64,000 bases of DNA from Micromonospora citrea (lineage in GTDB: Bacteria > Actinomycetota > Actinomycetes > Mycobacteriales > Micromonosporaceae), in assembly GCF_900090315.1 (NCBI RefSeq), contig NZ_FMHZ01000002.1:6976501-7040500 (forward strand), given 5' to 3'. A program made the position numbers and the translations under genes. Shown here one piece after another: positions 1-8,539 of the stretch; position 1 is the stretch's first letter, and each line of letters starts with the position of its first letter. The notes under the pieces were generated by a model, which saw only the letters and a program-made list of their open reading frames with translations, was not told the DNA's origin and searched no databases.

Positions 1-78
1 CCGGGCTCGCCGCGGCATGGTTGCAGGTCAAGGCCGGCCGCCGGTTGCGCGTCAGGGGCGACATCGGTGATTACGGCC

Positions 79-702
79 TCAGCGGCGCGGGCCCAACTCC
101 CCGGCGCGGTAGTGCCGCCGGCAGAGCACCTGGTAGCGCACGTCGGCCGTGTCCACGGTGTCGCCGATGACGACCTGTTCGCCCTCGCGGACGACCCGCC
201 CGCCGACCACCCGGGCGTTGAGCCGCCCCTCCCGGCCGCACCAGCAGAGCACCTCCACCTGGATGCGGGCCACCTCGTCGGCCAGCTCGAACAGTCGCTG
301 CGCGGCCGGGAACAGGCAGGACCGGAAGTCGGTGGCCAGCCCGAACGCGTACACGTCGACGTCGTAGCTGTCGACCAGCTCGGCCATCTGCTCGATGTGC
401 TCGAGGTTGTAGAAGGAGGCCTCGTCGCAGATGAGGTAGTCGACACGGACCCCTTCGGCCCACGTGTCGCGCACCAGCGCGCGCAGGTCCAGCTCGTCGG
501 TGACCTCGACGGCCTCGTGGGCCAGGCCGATGCGGGTGGTGACCTGCGGGCCCAGCGAGCGGTCGATGCGGGTGGTGACCAGGCCCCGGCGGCCCTGGCG
601 GGCGTGGTTGTGGTTCATCTGCAGAGCCATCGTGGACTTGCCGCAGTCCATCGGCCCCCAGAAGAACTTCAGCGCGGCCGCGTGCAGCGGGCGGCCGTCC
701 AC
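79..702 (-). CDS. tdk: thymidine kinase
   Basis: ATP-dependent thymidine kinase of the salvage pathway (thymidine to dTMP), cytoplasmic. The P-loop GPMDCGKST is near residue 16, the catalytic glutamate lies in DEASF, and a CxCG...CxxH zinc-binding set is at the C-terminus, as in tetrameric type II bacterial enzymes. I chose the GTG at 702 because family members start about 15 residues before the P-loop; an in-frame ATG at 792 would add 30 low-complexity residues. The product is then 207 residues, normal for the family. It follows an MFS transporter gene on the same strand after 150 nt and is probably transcribed separately or as a distal gene. Confidence 0.93.
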   Translation of the reverse strand: MDGRPLHAAALKFFWGPMDCGKSTMALQMNHNHARQGRRGLVTTRIDRSLGPQVTTRIGLAHEAVEVTDELDLRALVRDTWAEGVRVDYLICDEASFYNLEHIEQMAELVDSYDVDVYAFGLATDFRSCLFPAAQRLFELADEVARIQVEVLCWCGREGRLNARVVGGRVVREGEQVVIGDTVDTADVRYQVLCRRHYRAGELGPRR

Positions 703-852
703 CCCGCGCGCCGCGGCGCACCCGGCGGGGGAGTCGTCGGGGCCCAGCGGCGGGCGCGCCAGACAGGTCGGGGCGGCGGCGTGGTCGGTCACGGACGGGC
801 AGCCTAGCCGATCGACGCCCCCCGATCCGGCGGGTGCGGGTCGCGCCGGTAC

Positions 853-2241
853 TCAGAGCACCCGCGGCGGGGTGTTGCCGGCGGCGACGATCGCGCGGCG
901 GATCGGCACGGCCAGCAGCAGCAGGAACCCGACGACGAAGAAGATCAGCAGGGAGACCAGGCCCACCCGGTAGGAGTTGGTGAGCTGGAACACCAGCCCG
1001 AAGGCCAGCGGGCCGAGCCAGCTGGTGCCCTTGTCGCTGATCTCGTAGAAGCCGTAGTACTCGCCCTCCTTGCCGGCGGGGATGAGCTGGCTGAACAGCG
1101 ACCGGCTCAGCGCCTGGCTGCCGCCGAGCACCAGGCCGATGGCCGCGCCGAGGACCATGAACGGCACGGGCGCCTCGGCGGGCAGCCGGAACGCGCCGAG
1201 GATCACCCCGGTCCAGAGCACCAGGCTGATCAGCACGGTCTTCCAGGCGCCGATGCGCTTGGCGAGGGCGCCGAGCAGCAGCGCGCCGCCGAAGGCGAGG
1301 AACTGCACCAGCAGGATGGTCACGATCAGGGTGCTCTGCCCGAGCTTCAGCTCCTCGGTGCCGTACTGGCTGGCCAGGGCGATGACGGTCTGGATGCCGT
1401 CGTTGTAGACCAGGAACGCGAGCAGGAAGAACAGCGTCAGCGGGTACGCCTTGATCTCGCGCAGGGTGCGGCCGAGCTGGCGGAACCCGTCGGTGAGCGG
1501 GTTGCCGCCGCGCAGCGCGGCGGCGGTCGGGTGCTCGCGCAGCCAGCGCAGCGGGACCAGGGTGAACGCCGCCCACCACAGCCCGGCGGACACGATCGAC
1601 CACCGGGCCAGGTCGAGGGTGCGCTGGTGGTCGCCCTCCTCGCCGAGCATGCTCACGGCGACCAGGTTGAGCGCCAGCAGCAGGCCGCCGCCGAGGTAGC
1701 CCAGCGCCCAGCCGCGGCTGGAGATGCCGTCGCGGTCGTCGGGGCCGCCGAGCTGCGGCAGGAACGAGTTGTAGACCACCACGCCGGCGCCGAAGGCGAT
1801 GTTGGCGACCATGAACAGCACCCCGCCGAGCAGATACCGGTCGCCGGTGACGAAGAGCATGCCGACGGTGGCGCCGGCGCCGGTGAACGCGGCGGCGGCC
1901 AGCAGCCGCTTCTTGTGCGCCGACCGGTCGGCGATCGCGCCCACGACCGGCAGCACGAAGACGGTGAGGAAGACCGACAGCGACACCAGGTAAGGAAAGT
2001 AGGAACCGGCGGCGACCTTGATGCCCAGCGGGTACACGTGCCCGGAGCAGCTGTCGGCGCCGAGTTCGCAGCCGGCGGCGAGTTCGGTGACCGTGGTCAG
2101 GAAGGGCCCGAGGAACACGGTGATGACGGTGGTGGAGAACGCGGACATCGCCCAGTCGTAGAAGTACCAGCCGGTGCGTTCGCGGCGGGTGCTCGCCGGG
2201 GCGGGGGTGTCGCCCACCATGGGGGTGGCGGTCTCGGCCAT
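853..2241 (-). CDS. MFS transporter, UMF1 (Atg22-like) family
   Basis: Integral membrane transporter of 462 residues with about 12 hydrophobic segments. The N-terminal WYFYDWAMSAF stretch is the hallmark of the UMF1/Atg22 branch of the major facilitator superfamily. The substrate is unknown; vacuolar Atg22 relatives export amino acids, but this cannot be assumed here. An AAGGA-type ribosome-binding site lies 6 nt before the ATG. The gene starts 17 nt after the glycerophosphodiesterase gene, so the two are very likely co-transcribed. Confidence 0.85.
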   Translation of the reverse strand: MAETATPMVGDTPAPASTRRERTGWYFYDWAMSAFSTTVITVFLGPFLTTVTELAAGCELGADSCSGHVYPLGIKVAAGSYFPYLVSLSVFLTVFVLPVVGAIADRSAHKKRLLAAAAFTGAGATVGMLFVTGDRYLLGGVLFMVANIAFGAGVVVYNSFLPQLGGPDDRDGISSRGWALGYLGGGLLLALNLVAVSMLGEEGDHQRTLDLARWSIVSAGLWWAAFTLVPLRWLREHPTAAALRGGNPLTDGFRQLGRTLREIKAYPLTLFFLLAFLVYNDGIQTVIALASQYGTEELKLGQSTLIVTILLVQFLAFGGALLLGALAKRIGAWKTVLISLVLWTGVILGAFRLPAEAPVPFMVLGAAIGLVLGGSQALSRSLFSQLIPAGKEGEYYGFYEISDKGTSWLGPLAFGLVFQLTNSYRVGLVSLLIFFVVGFLLLLAVPIRRAIVAAGNTPPRVL

Positions 2242-2258
2242 CGGGGTCCTTCGGGCGC

Positions 2259-3026
2259 TCAGGCGGCCCAGTGGCCGCGGCTGCGGTATACGTCGCGCAG
2301 CACGCCGACGTGATCGGTCATGATGCCATCCACCCCAAGATCAAGTAACTCGTGCATCTCGGCAGGTTCGTCGATCGTCCAGACGTGCACCTGCAGGCCG
2401 AGTCGGTGGGCGTGGCGCAGGAACCGGCGGTCCACCACGGGTACCCGTCCGTAACGCACCGGCACCTGCGCGGCGACCACCGACGGGGGCAGCCGCAGCG
2501 GCCGTCCGGTCAGGGAGGCCATCCGCAGCCGGGCCACCCCGCGCATGCCGAGGCTGGTGGCGATCCGCCCCTGCGTCAGGGCGCGCAGCCGGGCCAGCCG
2601 GGCGTCGCTGAAGGAGGCGAGCAGCACCCGGTCGCCGGCCTCGACGCGCCCGATGGTGGCCACGGTCGCCTCGACGCCGCCGTCGGCCTTCACGTCGATG
2701 TTGAACCGCACCTGCGGCCAGGCGTCGAGGACCTCGTCGAGGCGGGGGACCACGGCGGCGCCGCCGACGCGCACCGACGCCAGGTCGGTCCAGCGCAGGT
2801 CGGCGATGCGCCCCGGCTCGCCGGTGACCCGGTCCAGCGTGGCGTCGTGGAAGACCACCGCGACGCCGTCGGCGGTGCCGTGCACGTCGGTCTCGACGTA
2901 CCGGTAGCCGAGCCCGACGGCCCGCGCGAACGCCGCGACGGTGTTCTCGTCGCCCTCGGCGGCGCCGCCGCGGTGGGCGAACGCCAGCGGAGCGGGGGCG
3001 TCCAGGTAGGGGTGACCGGTCAGCAC
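2259..3026 (-). CDS. glycerophosphodiester phosphodiesterase
   Basis: Hydrolyses glycerophosphodiesters to glycerol 3-phosphate and an alcohol. GDPD-family signatures are present in order: AHRGG near the N-terminus, DENT, ETDVHGTADG, VVFHDATLDRVT, NIDVK, and the C-terminal VHVWTID and GVDGIMTDH segments. The first GTG giving a normal N-terminus is at 3026 (255 residues). An upstream ATG at 3182 would add 52 unconserved residues. A CATACT hexamer just before the GTG could be a -10 element for a leaderless transcript. No signal peptide is visible from this start, so it is probably cytoplasmic. It is followed by the MFS gene after 17 nt. Confidence 0.88.
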   Translation of the reverse strand: MLTGHPYLDAPAPLAFAHRGGAAEGDENTVAAFARAVGLGYRYVETDVHGTADGVAVVFHDATLDRVTGEPGRIADLRWTDLASVRVGGAAVVPRLDEVLDAWPQVRFNIDVKADGGVEATVATIGRVEAGDRVLLASFSDARLARLRALTQGRIATSLGMRGVARLRMASLTGRPLRLPPSVVAAQVPVRYGRVPVVDRRFLRHAHRLGLQVHVWTIDEPAEMHELLDLGVDGIMTDHVGVLRDVYRSRGHWAA

Positions 3027-3326
3027 GCGACGCAGTATGCCGGTCCCCGGTTGCCGCACGGCGACCAGCCCGTGACCGTCGATCTCCGGCGCGAACGCAT
3101 CGGTGCCGTCGTCGGCTCGCTGTGCCGGCGACCCCCGGATGACCGTCGTGTGAGCCCTTCCGGGTCGCATCCGGTCTTCCACCCGTCGACCCGCGGGAGT
3201 CGCCGACCTACCGCATGGCCGGCCCCCGCGCCCTTGGTGGAGGCCGCCATTGCGTCACCCGGTGTGACATCGCGGGTGAATCACTCTCCGTAGCTCACGG
3301 CGGGTTCGAGCCGGGTATCGTCACCG

Positions 3327-3457
3327 GGCCCTTTGCTCTGCACCCTGATCCGCACCACCCCGCTGAGCTGCTGACTCGGCACTCGCCGTTGTGCCGGTCC
3401 GGCCGGCGTACCTCACTCTCAGTGGCTGGCGCGTCGGTGGGTGCAGAGCAAAGGGCC
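3327..3457. repeat. 131-bp element with perfect 19-bp terminal inverted repeats
   Basis: The left arm (3327-3345) reads ggccctttgctctgcaccc and the right arm (3439-3457) is its exact reverse complement, separated by 93 nt. It sits alone in the 600-nt gap (3027-3626) between two minus-strand genes. No convincing reading frame lies inside and no clear target-site duplication flanks it. It could be a small non-autonomous mobile element (MITE-like), a long-range RNA stem, or a paired regulator site. I see nothing else supportable in the gap apart from a small hairpin near 3566. Confidence 0.75.
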
Positions 3458-3565
3458 GACGGCGTGTGCGGGAGGGAAGCGTCCGCCTTGCACGTTGAGT
3501 GACGATCGGATGCGCGCGGAAGGGCGGTTGGACGCTCCGGTGAGCGGTGGGACCCCCGCAGGTGT

Positions 3566-3585
3566 CAGCCGGCGCGGCGCGGCTG
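3566..3585 (-). terminator. possible terminator hairpin
   Basis: A short GC hairpin (cagcc / ggctg around ggcgcggcgc) lies about 40 nt beyond the stop of the acyltransferase gene. There is no U tract, which is usual in this kind of genome, so the call is weak. Confidence 0.3.
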
Positions 3586-3626
3586 ATAGCGCCCTGACGC
3601 GCGGTGACGCGGCCGAGTCCCGGAGT

Positions 3627-4403
3627 TCAGGCGGAGCGGTGCCGGCGGTGGGAGCGACTGGTGTCGGTCGGGCGGCCGGGGTCGACGTGGCGGGGGCGGT
3701 CGGGCTCGTCGGGGCGTAGCGGCACGAGGGCGTCGGTGATGGCGTCGACGATCCGGTCGGTGGCCCGCCGCGCGGCGCCGGGCGCGCCGTGGGTGAGGTC
3801 GGCCAGTTCGACGGGCGCGCCGAAGTGCACGCGCAGCGCCGGGCGGCGCCACACCGCGCGCGCCAGGCCGCGCAGCAGGCCCTTCGGGGCGCGGTAGGGC
3901 ACCACCTCGTGGGAGCCCCACTGGGCGACGGGGATCACCGGGGCGCCGCAGGCCAGGGCGAGGCGGGCGGTGCCGGTCTTGCCGCGTTCGGGCCACATGC
4001 CGGGATCCAGGCCGATGCGCCCCTCCGGGTAGACCAGGATCACGGAGCCGCCGGAGACCGCCGCCGCGGCGTCGTCGAGGGCCTGGCCGACGGCGGCGGT
4101 GCCCCGGTCGACGCGGATGTGCCCGGCGCGGCGCATGGCGGCGCCGATGACGGGGGTGCGGAACAGTCCGCCGGTGGCCATTATCCGCGGGGCGACGCCG
4201 CGGGCGCGGCAGGCGGCGGCGAGCACGATCGGGTCGAACGGGCTGATGTGGTTGGCGGCCAGGATCAGCGGGCCCCGGCGTAGCGCCTCGGGCACGTCGC
4301 CGCTGACCTCCAGGCGGGCCAGGAGCGCGACGGCGACGCGGGCGAGCAGCAGCGCGGCGCGCCAGATCAGCGGCGGCTGCCAGGTCGGGCGGGTGGTGTC
4401 CAT
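3627..4403 (-). CDS. lysophospholipid acyltransferase (PlsC-like)
   Basis: Acyl-CoA/ACP-dependent acyltransferase of the 1-acyl-glycerol-3-phosphate acyltransferase family, acting at the inner face of the membrane. The catalytic NHxxxxD box is NHISPFD and the substrate-binding EGR box is YPEGR. A hydrophobic N-terminal segment (LLLARVAVALLARL) fits membrane association. I chose ATG 4403 (MDTTRPTW) rather than ATG 4493 because the extra 30 residues look like leader sequence. The C-terminal 30 residues are Arg/Pro-rich and not part of the fold. It lies divergent from cydA. Confidence 0.85.
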   Translation of the reverse strand: MDTTRPTWQPPLIWRAALLLARVAVALLARLEVSGDVPEALRRGPLILAANHISPFDPIVLAAACRARGVAPRIMATGGLFRTPVIGAAMRRAGHIRVDRGTAAVGQALDDAAAAVSGGSVILVYPEGRIGLDPGMWPERGKTGTARLALACGAPVIPVAQWGSHEVVPYRAPKGLLRGLARAVWRRPALRVHFGAPVELADLTHGAPGAARRATDRIVDAITDALVPLRPDEPDRPRHVDPGRPTDTSRSHRRHRSA

Positions 4404-4547
4404 CAGCGCGCAATGGTCGCACGCGGGCACCGGCGCGCCCGGCGCGGGTCGCGTACGGGGGCCGGGCCGTCCGGCAGAGGTGATCAGGGTCATTGGTCCC
4501 GGGTCGCTTCGGGACCCCCGCCCCTGCCGGTTTCTCTACGACGGGCA

Positions 4548-4572
4548 GTAGTATTTACTACGTCTCGTAGTA
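4548..4572 (+). promoter_or_regulatory. overlapping BlaI-like operator dyads upstream of cydA
   Basis: Two perfect dyads share one half-site: GTAGTA-TT-TACTAC (4548-4561) and TACTACG-TCT-CGTAGTA (4556-4572). They end 21 nt before the cydA GTG, where a repressor would block transcription. BlaI/MecI/CopY-type repressors bind TACTAC/GTAGTA-like dyads, so a member of that family is the best guess for the regulator; none is encoded in this window. No Rex-type TGTGAA/TTCACA site was seen here. Confidence 0.65.
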
Positions 4573-4593
4573 TGCACAGCCTGGGGGTTACTG

Positions 4594-6009
4594 GTGGACG
4601 CGTTGGACGTCGCCCGCTGGCAGTTCGGTGTCACCACCGTCTACCACTTTCTCTTCGTGCCGCTGACCATCGGCCTGTCCGTGCTGGTGGCGATCCTGCA
4701 GACGATGTGGCACCGCACCGGCGACGAGAAGTACCTGAAGCTCACCAAGTTCTACGGCAAGCTCTTCCTGATCAACTTCGCGATGGGCGTGGTGACCGGC
4801 ATCGTGCAGGAGTTCCAGTTCGGCATGAACTGGAGCGACTACTCGCGCTTCGTCGGCGACATCTTCGGCGCCCCCCTGGCCATCGAGGCGCTGGTCGCGT
4901 TCTTCCTCGAGTCGACCTTCATCGGCCTGTGGATCTTCGGCTGGGACCGGCTGCCCAAGCGGCTGCACCTGGCCAGCATCTGGGCCGCCGCCATCGGCAC
5001 GAACCTCAGCGCGTACTTCATCCTCGCGGCGAACTCGTTCATGCAGAACCCGGTCGGCTACCGGATCAACCCCGAGACCGGCCGCGCCGAACTCACCGAC
5101 TTCGTGGCCGTACTGACCAACAAGGTCGCCCTGATCACCTTCCCGCACACGATCGCCGGCGCGTTCCTGGTCGCCGGCTCGCTGCTGGTCGCCGTCGCCA
5201 TGTGGCACCTGGTACGCAACCGCGACTCCGCCGACACCCCCGCCTACCGATTCGCCGCGAAGTTCGGCTCCTGGGTCACCCTGGTCTCCGCCGCCGCCGT
5301 CGCCATCACCGGCGACATCCAGGGCAAGATCATGACCGAGGTGCAGCCGATGAAGATGGCCGCCGCCGAGGGCCTCTACACCACCGAGTCGCCCGCCTCG
5401 TTCAGCGTCCTGACCGTCGGCAGCCTCGACGGCAGCCGCGAACTGTTCGCCCTCAAGATCCCGCACCTGCTGTCGTGGCTGGGCACCGGCGACCCCAACG
5501 GCACCGTGCACGGCATCAACGACCTGCAGGCCCAGTACGCCGCCCAGTACGGCGCCGGCAGCTACACCCCGATCATCCCGGTCACCTACTGGAGCTTCCG
5601 CTTCATGATCGGCTTCGGGATGGCCGCCGCCGCGATCGCCCTGCTGGTCCTCTGGAGCCAGCGCAAGGGCCGCACCCCCACCAACAAGTGGCTGCTGCGC
5701 GCCGGCCTGATCATGCCCCTGCTGCCCCTGGCCGCGAACTCCTTCGGCTGGATCTTCACCGAGATGGGCCGTCAGCCGTGGATCGTCTTCGGCGAGATGC
5801 TCACCCGCGACGGCGTGTCCCGCAGCGTCTCGCTGACCGAGGTGCTCACCTCGTTCACGGCCTTCACCCTGATCTACGCCACGCTCGCCGTGATCGAGGT
5901 CAAGCTGCTGCTGCGCTACGCCAAGGCCGGCGTGCCCGACGTGACGCCGAACCCCGAGATCGACGACAGCCACGACGACGCCGAGCGCCCGCTCGCCTTC
6001 GCCTACTGA
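4594..6009 (+). CDS. cydA: cytochrome bd oxidase subunit I
   Basis: Haem-bearing subunit of the high-oxygen-affinity quinol oxidase in the cytoplasmic membrane. His18 (TTVYHFLF) is a haem ligand, FPHTIAG holds the second ligand His, and TEMGRQPW contains the methionine ligand of haem b558. The quinol loop lacks the long insertion of the E. coli enzyme, so this is a short-loop type (471 against about 520 residues). Start GTG 4594 has a run of G residues 6 nt upstream. It is followed by cydB after 16 nt. Overlapping dyads lie immediately upstream, suggesting repression that is relieved under respiratory or envelope stress. Confidence 0.97.
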   Translation: MDALDVARWQFGVTTVYHFLFVPLTIGLSVLVAILQTMWHRTGDEKYLKLTKFYGKLFLINFAMGVVTGIVQEFQFGMNWSDYSRFVGDIFGAPLAIEALVAFFLESTFIGLWIFGWDRLPKRLHLASIWAAAIGTNLSAYFILAANSFMQNPVGYRINPETGRAELTDFVAVLTNKVALITFPHTIAGAFLVAGSLLVAVAMWHLVRNRDSADTPAYRFAAKFGSWVTLVSAAAVAITGDIQGKIMTEVQPMKMAAAEGLYTTESPASFSVLTVGSLDGSRELFALKIPHLLSWLGTGDPNGTVHGINDLQAQYAAQYGAGSYTPIIPVTYWSFRFMIGFGMAAAAIALLVLWSQRKGRTPTNKWLLRAGLIMPLLPLAANSFGWIFTEMGRQPWIVFGEMLTRDGVSRSVSLTEVLTSFTAFTLIYATLAVIEVKLLLRYAKAGVPDVTPNPEIDDSHDDAERPLAFAY

Positions 6010-6025
6010 TCACCGGAGCCCCATC

Positions 6026-7024
6026 GTGGAACTCACCACCGTCTGGTTTCTGCTCGTCGCGGTCCTGTTCACCGGGTACTTCATCCTGGAGGGCTTCGAC
6101 TTCGGCGTCGGCATGCTGCTGCCCGTGCTCGGCCGCGACGACCGGGAACGCCGCGTACTGATCAACACCATCGGCCCCGTCTGGGACGGCAACGAGGTGT
6201 GGCTGATCACCGCCGGCGGCGCCATGTTCGCCGCCTTCCCCGAGTGGTACGCCACCCTGTTCTCCGGCTTCTACCTGCCGCTGCTGCTGATCCTGCTGGC
6301 GCTGATCGCCCGGGGCGTGGCGTTCGAGTACCGCCACAAGCGCCCCGAGGCGTCCTGGAAGCGCCGCTGGGACACGGCGATCTTCGTCGGGTCGGTGGTG
6401 CCGGCCGTGCTGTGGGGAGTGGCGTTCGCCAACATCCTGCGCGGCGTGCCGCTGGACGCCGACCACGAGTACGTCGGCGGGCTGGTCGACCTGCTCAACC
6501 CGTACGCGCTGCTCGGTGGCGCGACCACCGCGGCGCTGTTCGTAACCCACGGCGCGGTGTTCATCGCGCTCAAGACCGTCGGCGACGTGCGCGATCGCGC
6601 CGGCGCGCTCGCGGTGCGCCTGGGCGTGGTCACCGCCGTGCTCGCCGTGGCGTTCCTGTCCTGGACGCTGACCATCCGTTCCAGCGCGGCCGCCGTGGTG
6701 TTCGCCGTCGGCGCGGCACTGGCCCTGCTCGGTGGCCTGGCCGCCGCCCGGGTACGCCGGGAGGGCTGGGCGTTCGCCGGCACCGCCGTGGCGATCGCCC
6801 TGGCCGTGGCGACGCTGTTCGCGGCGTTGTTCCCGAACGTGCTGCCCTCGACCCTCGACGCCGCCGGCACGCTGACCGCCACCAACGCCGCCTCCACCCC
6901 CTACACCCTGAAGATCATGACCTGGGTGGCGGTGGTGTTCACCCCGATCGTGCTGGCCTACCAGGGCTGGACGTACTGGGTGTTCCGCAAGCGCATCGGG
7001 GTGGCCCACATCCCGCAGCACTGA
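6026..7024 (+). CDS. cydB: cytochrome bd oxidase subunit II
   Basis: Second subunit of the cytochrome bd quinol oxidase, 332 residues, with eight or nine hydrophobic segments. The N-terminal FILEGFDFGVGMLLP is diagnostic, as are GPVWDGNEVWLI and RGVAFEYRHK. It starts 16 nt after cydA and is co-transcribed with it. A strong hairpin follows the stop codon. The CydDC assembly ABC transporter genes, often next in line in actinobacteria, are not downstream here. Confidence 0.97.
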   Translation: MELTTVWFLLVAVLFTGYFILEGFDFGVGMLLPVLGRDDRERRVLINTIGPVWDGNEVWLITAGGAMFAAFPEWYATLFSGFYLPLLLILLALIARGVAFEYRHKRPEASWKRRWDTAIFVGSVVPAVLWGVAFANILRGVPLDADHEYVGGLVDLLNPYALLGGATTAALFVTHGAVFIALKTVGDVRDRAGALAVRLGVVTAVLAVAFLSWTLTIRSSAAAVVFAVGAALALLGGLAAARVRREGWAFAGTAVAIALAVATLFAALFPNVLPSTLDAAGTLTATNAASTPYTLKIMTWVAVVFTPIVLAYQGWTYWVFRKRIGVAHIPQH

Positions 7025-7036
7025 CCCGCCCCCGTC

Positions 7037-7066
7037 GGGTGGCGGCGGGTCCCGCCGCCGCCACCC
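7037..7066 (+). terminator. terminator after cydAB
   Basis: A perfect 12-bp stem (gggtggcggcgg / ccgccgccaccc) with a 6-nt loop starts 13 nt after the cydB stop. No T tract follows. Confidence 0.7.
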
Positions 7067-7169
7067 GCACCCCGGGCCGCCGGGGCGACGCGGACGTCCG
7101 GGATCCCTCCCCGCCAGCGTCGGCGGGGGAGACGGCAGCAGGAGTCGTGGGCCAAGCCAACAATTGCGG

Positions 7170-7175
7170 TAGGGT
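7170..7175 (+). promoter_or_regulatory. -10 element TAGGGT of the MarR gene
   Basis: TAGGGT ends 6 nt before the ATG at 7182, the spacing expected for a leaderless transcript. No ribosome-binding site is visible, which agrees. Confidence 0.55.
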
Positions 7176-7181
7176 CACGCC

Positions 7182-7643
7182 ATGTTCCACACCGGCGAGC
7201 AGGAGCCACCCAGCCGGCTGCGCACCACCCCGAGCTGGCTGCTGACCCAGACCGCGGCCCACGCCAGCCGACTGGTCGGTGAGGGCTTCGCCGCCCTCGG
7301 CGCCCGCGGCTACCACTACCGCCTCCTGGCCGCCCTCGACGAGTTCGGCCCCGCCAGCCAGGCCGACCTCGGCCGCCGCGGCGGCATCGACCGCAGCGAC
7401 GTCGTCGCCACCATCAACGAACTCGCCGCCAACGCGTTCGTCGTGCGCGCCCCCGACCCCACCGACCGGCGACGCAACGTCATCACCCTCACCCCCGCCG
7501 GCCGCGCCGAGCTGCACCGCATGCAGGAGGCCCTCACCCGCGTGCAGGACACCCTGCTGGCCCCGCTCACCGACACCGAACGCGCCCAGCTCACCCGCCT
7601 GCTCGGCAAGCTGTTCGACCACCACGCCCGGCGCCGCGGCTGA
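7182..7643 (+). CDS. MarR-family transcriptional regulator
   Basis: Winged-helix repressor of 153 residues, normally a dimer that binds short palindromes and responds to small phenolic or oxidant ligands. The HTH (QADLGRRGGIDRSDVVATINEL) spans about residues 64-85 and the wing motif DPTDRRRNVITLTPAGR follows. The start ATG sits 6 nt after a TAGGGT -10 element. No target gene can be assigned: cydB lies upstream on the same strand beyond a terminator and the next genes downstream are on the other strand. Its last codons overlap the first copy of a repeated segment. Confidence 0.88.
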   Translation: MFHTGEQEPPSRLRTTPSWLLTQTAAHASRLVGEGFAALGARGYHYRLLAALDEFGPASQADLGRRGGIDRSDVVATINELAANAFVVRAPDPTDRRRNVITLTPAGRAELHRMQEALTRVQDTLLAPLTDTERAQLTRLLGKLFDHHARRRG

Positions 7644-7725
7644 CACCCGGCCGCCGCGGCGGGTCGACCACCACGCCCGGCGGGGCGGGCGGCACGGGGC
7701 CGGCGGGTCGAGCACCACGCCCGGC
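7615..7725. repeat. repeated 3' end of the MarR gene
   Basis: The segment tcgaccaccacgcccggcg at the end of the MarR gene (7615-7633) recurs within two 24-bp copies downstream (7658-7681 and 7702-7725), which differ from each other by one base. This suggests local duplication of the gene's 3' end. The spacer holds no gene. Confidence 0.6.
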
Positions 7726-7779
7726 ATACGGTCGGCGGGACGGGCGACACCGCCACCCACCCCGCCGACCGCGCCCGCG

Positions 7780-8466
7780 TCAGCGCGCCTCGTGCAACTC
7801 CGCCAGGCGCGCCTCGATCTCGGCCAGCTCCGCGCGCAGCTTCTCCGCCTGCTGCTCCGCCTCGGCCCGCTCCGCGGCCATGATCTGCTCCACCGCCTCG
7901 TGCACCCCCGGCACGTCGACAAGCGCCACCATCCGCAGCGCCTCCGCCGGCTTGACCACGTACGGCTTCGCCAGCGACTTGCTGCCCTGCTGCGCCGCCA
8001 CCGTCCACTCGCCGTCGGCGTACGCCAGCGTCACCGTCAACCCGGCCGGACCCTTCGGCTTGGCCGCCTTCACCGGACGCCGCGCCGGCTTCGCCTCCAC
8101 CGTCTCCACCTTCGACTCCTCCCGTGGCTGCCGTGGCGCCGGCACCCGCTCCCGGTCCAACACGAACTCCGGCTCCGCCGGCGCGGCCGGCTCCGGCTCG
8201 GGCTGCGGCTCCGGTGCCTTGCGGCCCGCGCCCCGCGGCGCCACCGCCACGTCGGCGGGGGAGAAGGGCAACTCGTCGCGACCGAACCGGACCACCACGA
8301 ACTCGTCCGAGGCCGCCGGGTCCGTCAGCTCCACCACCTGCCCCACCTGCCCGGCGATCTGACCCGCCGACGCGGTGAACACCACCTTCGGCTTGCGCCC
8401 CGCCGCCAACGCCTCCCGGAAGTTGCGCACGTCCTCGTCGGACAATCCCTGGCCAGCGGCACCCAT
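7780..8466 (-). CDS. conserved hypothetical protein with C-terminal coiled coil
   Basis: I do not recognise a characterised family. The 228-residue product begins MGAAGQGLSDEDV, has a compact N-terminal domain (about 1-75), a Pro/Glu/Lys-rich linker (about 80-135), a second small domain containing VTLAYADGEWTVAAQQG, and a charged Ala/Glu heptad segment at the end (EQIMAAERAEAEQQAEKLRA onwards) that should form a coiled coil. ATG 8466 is preceded by a purine-rich gaggggaagagg. It lies 73 nt downstream of the peroxiredoxin gene on the same strand and may share its transcript. Confidence 0.7.
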   Translation of the reverse strand: MGAAGQGLSDEDVRNFREALAAGRKPKVVFTASAGQIAGQVGQVVELTDPAASDEFVVVRFGRDELPFSPADVAVAPRGAGRKAPEPQPEPEPAAPAEPEFVLDRERVPAPRQPREESKVETVEAKPARRPVKAAKPKGPAGLTVTLAYADGEWTVAAQQGSKSLAKPYVVKPAEALRMVALVDVPGVHEAVEQIMAAERAEAEQQAEKLRAELAEIEARLAELHEAR

Positions 8467-8539
8467 CAGCAAACCTCTTCCCCTCGTACACCTGTTCAGA
8501 CGCCTGCCTTGATACCAGCCGGCCCCGACAGGCGGGCGG

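Noticed and set aside
3290..3330. tRNA-like T-loop (gggttcgagcc)
   Set aside because: The flanking stem does not pair and no acceptor, D or anticodon arms can be drawn around it.
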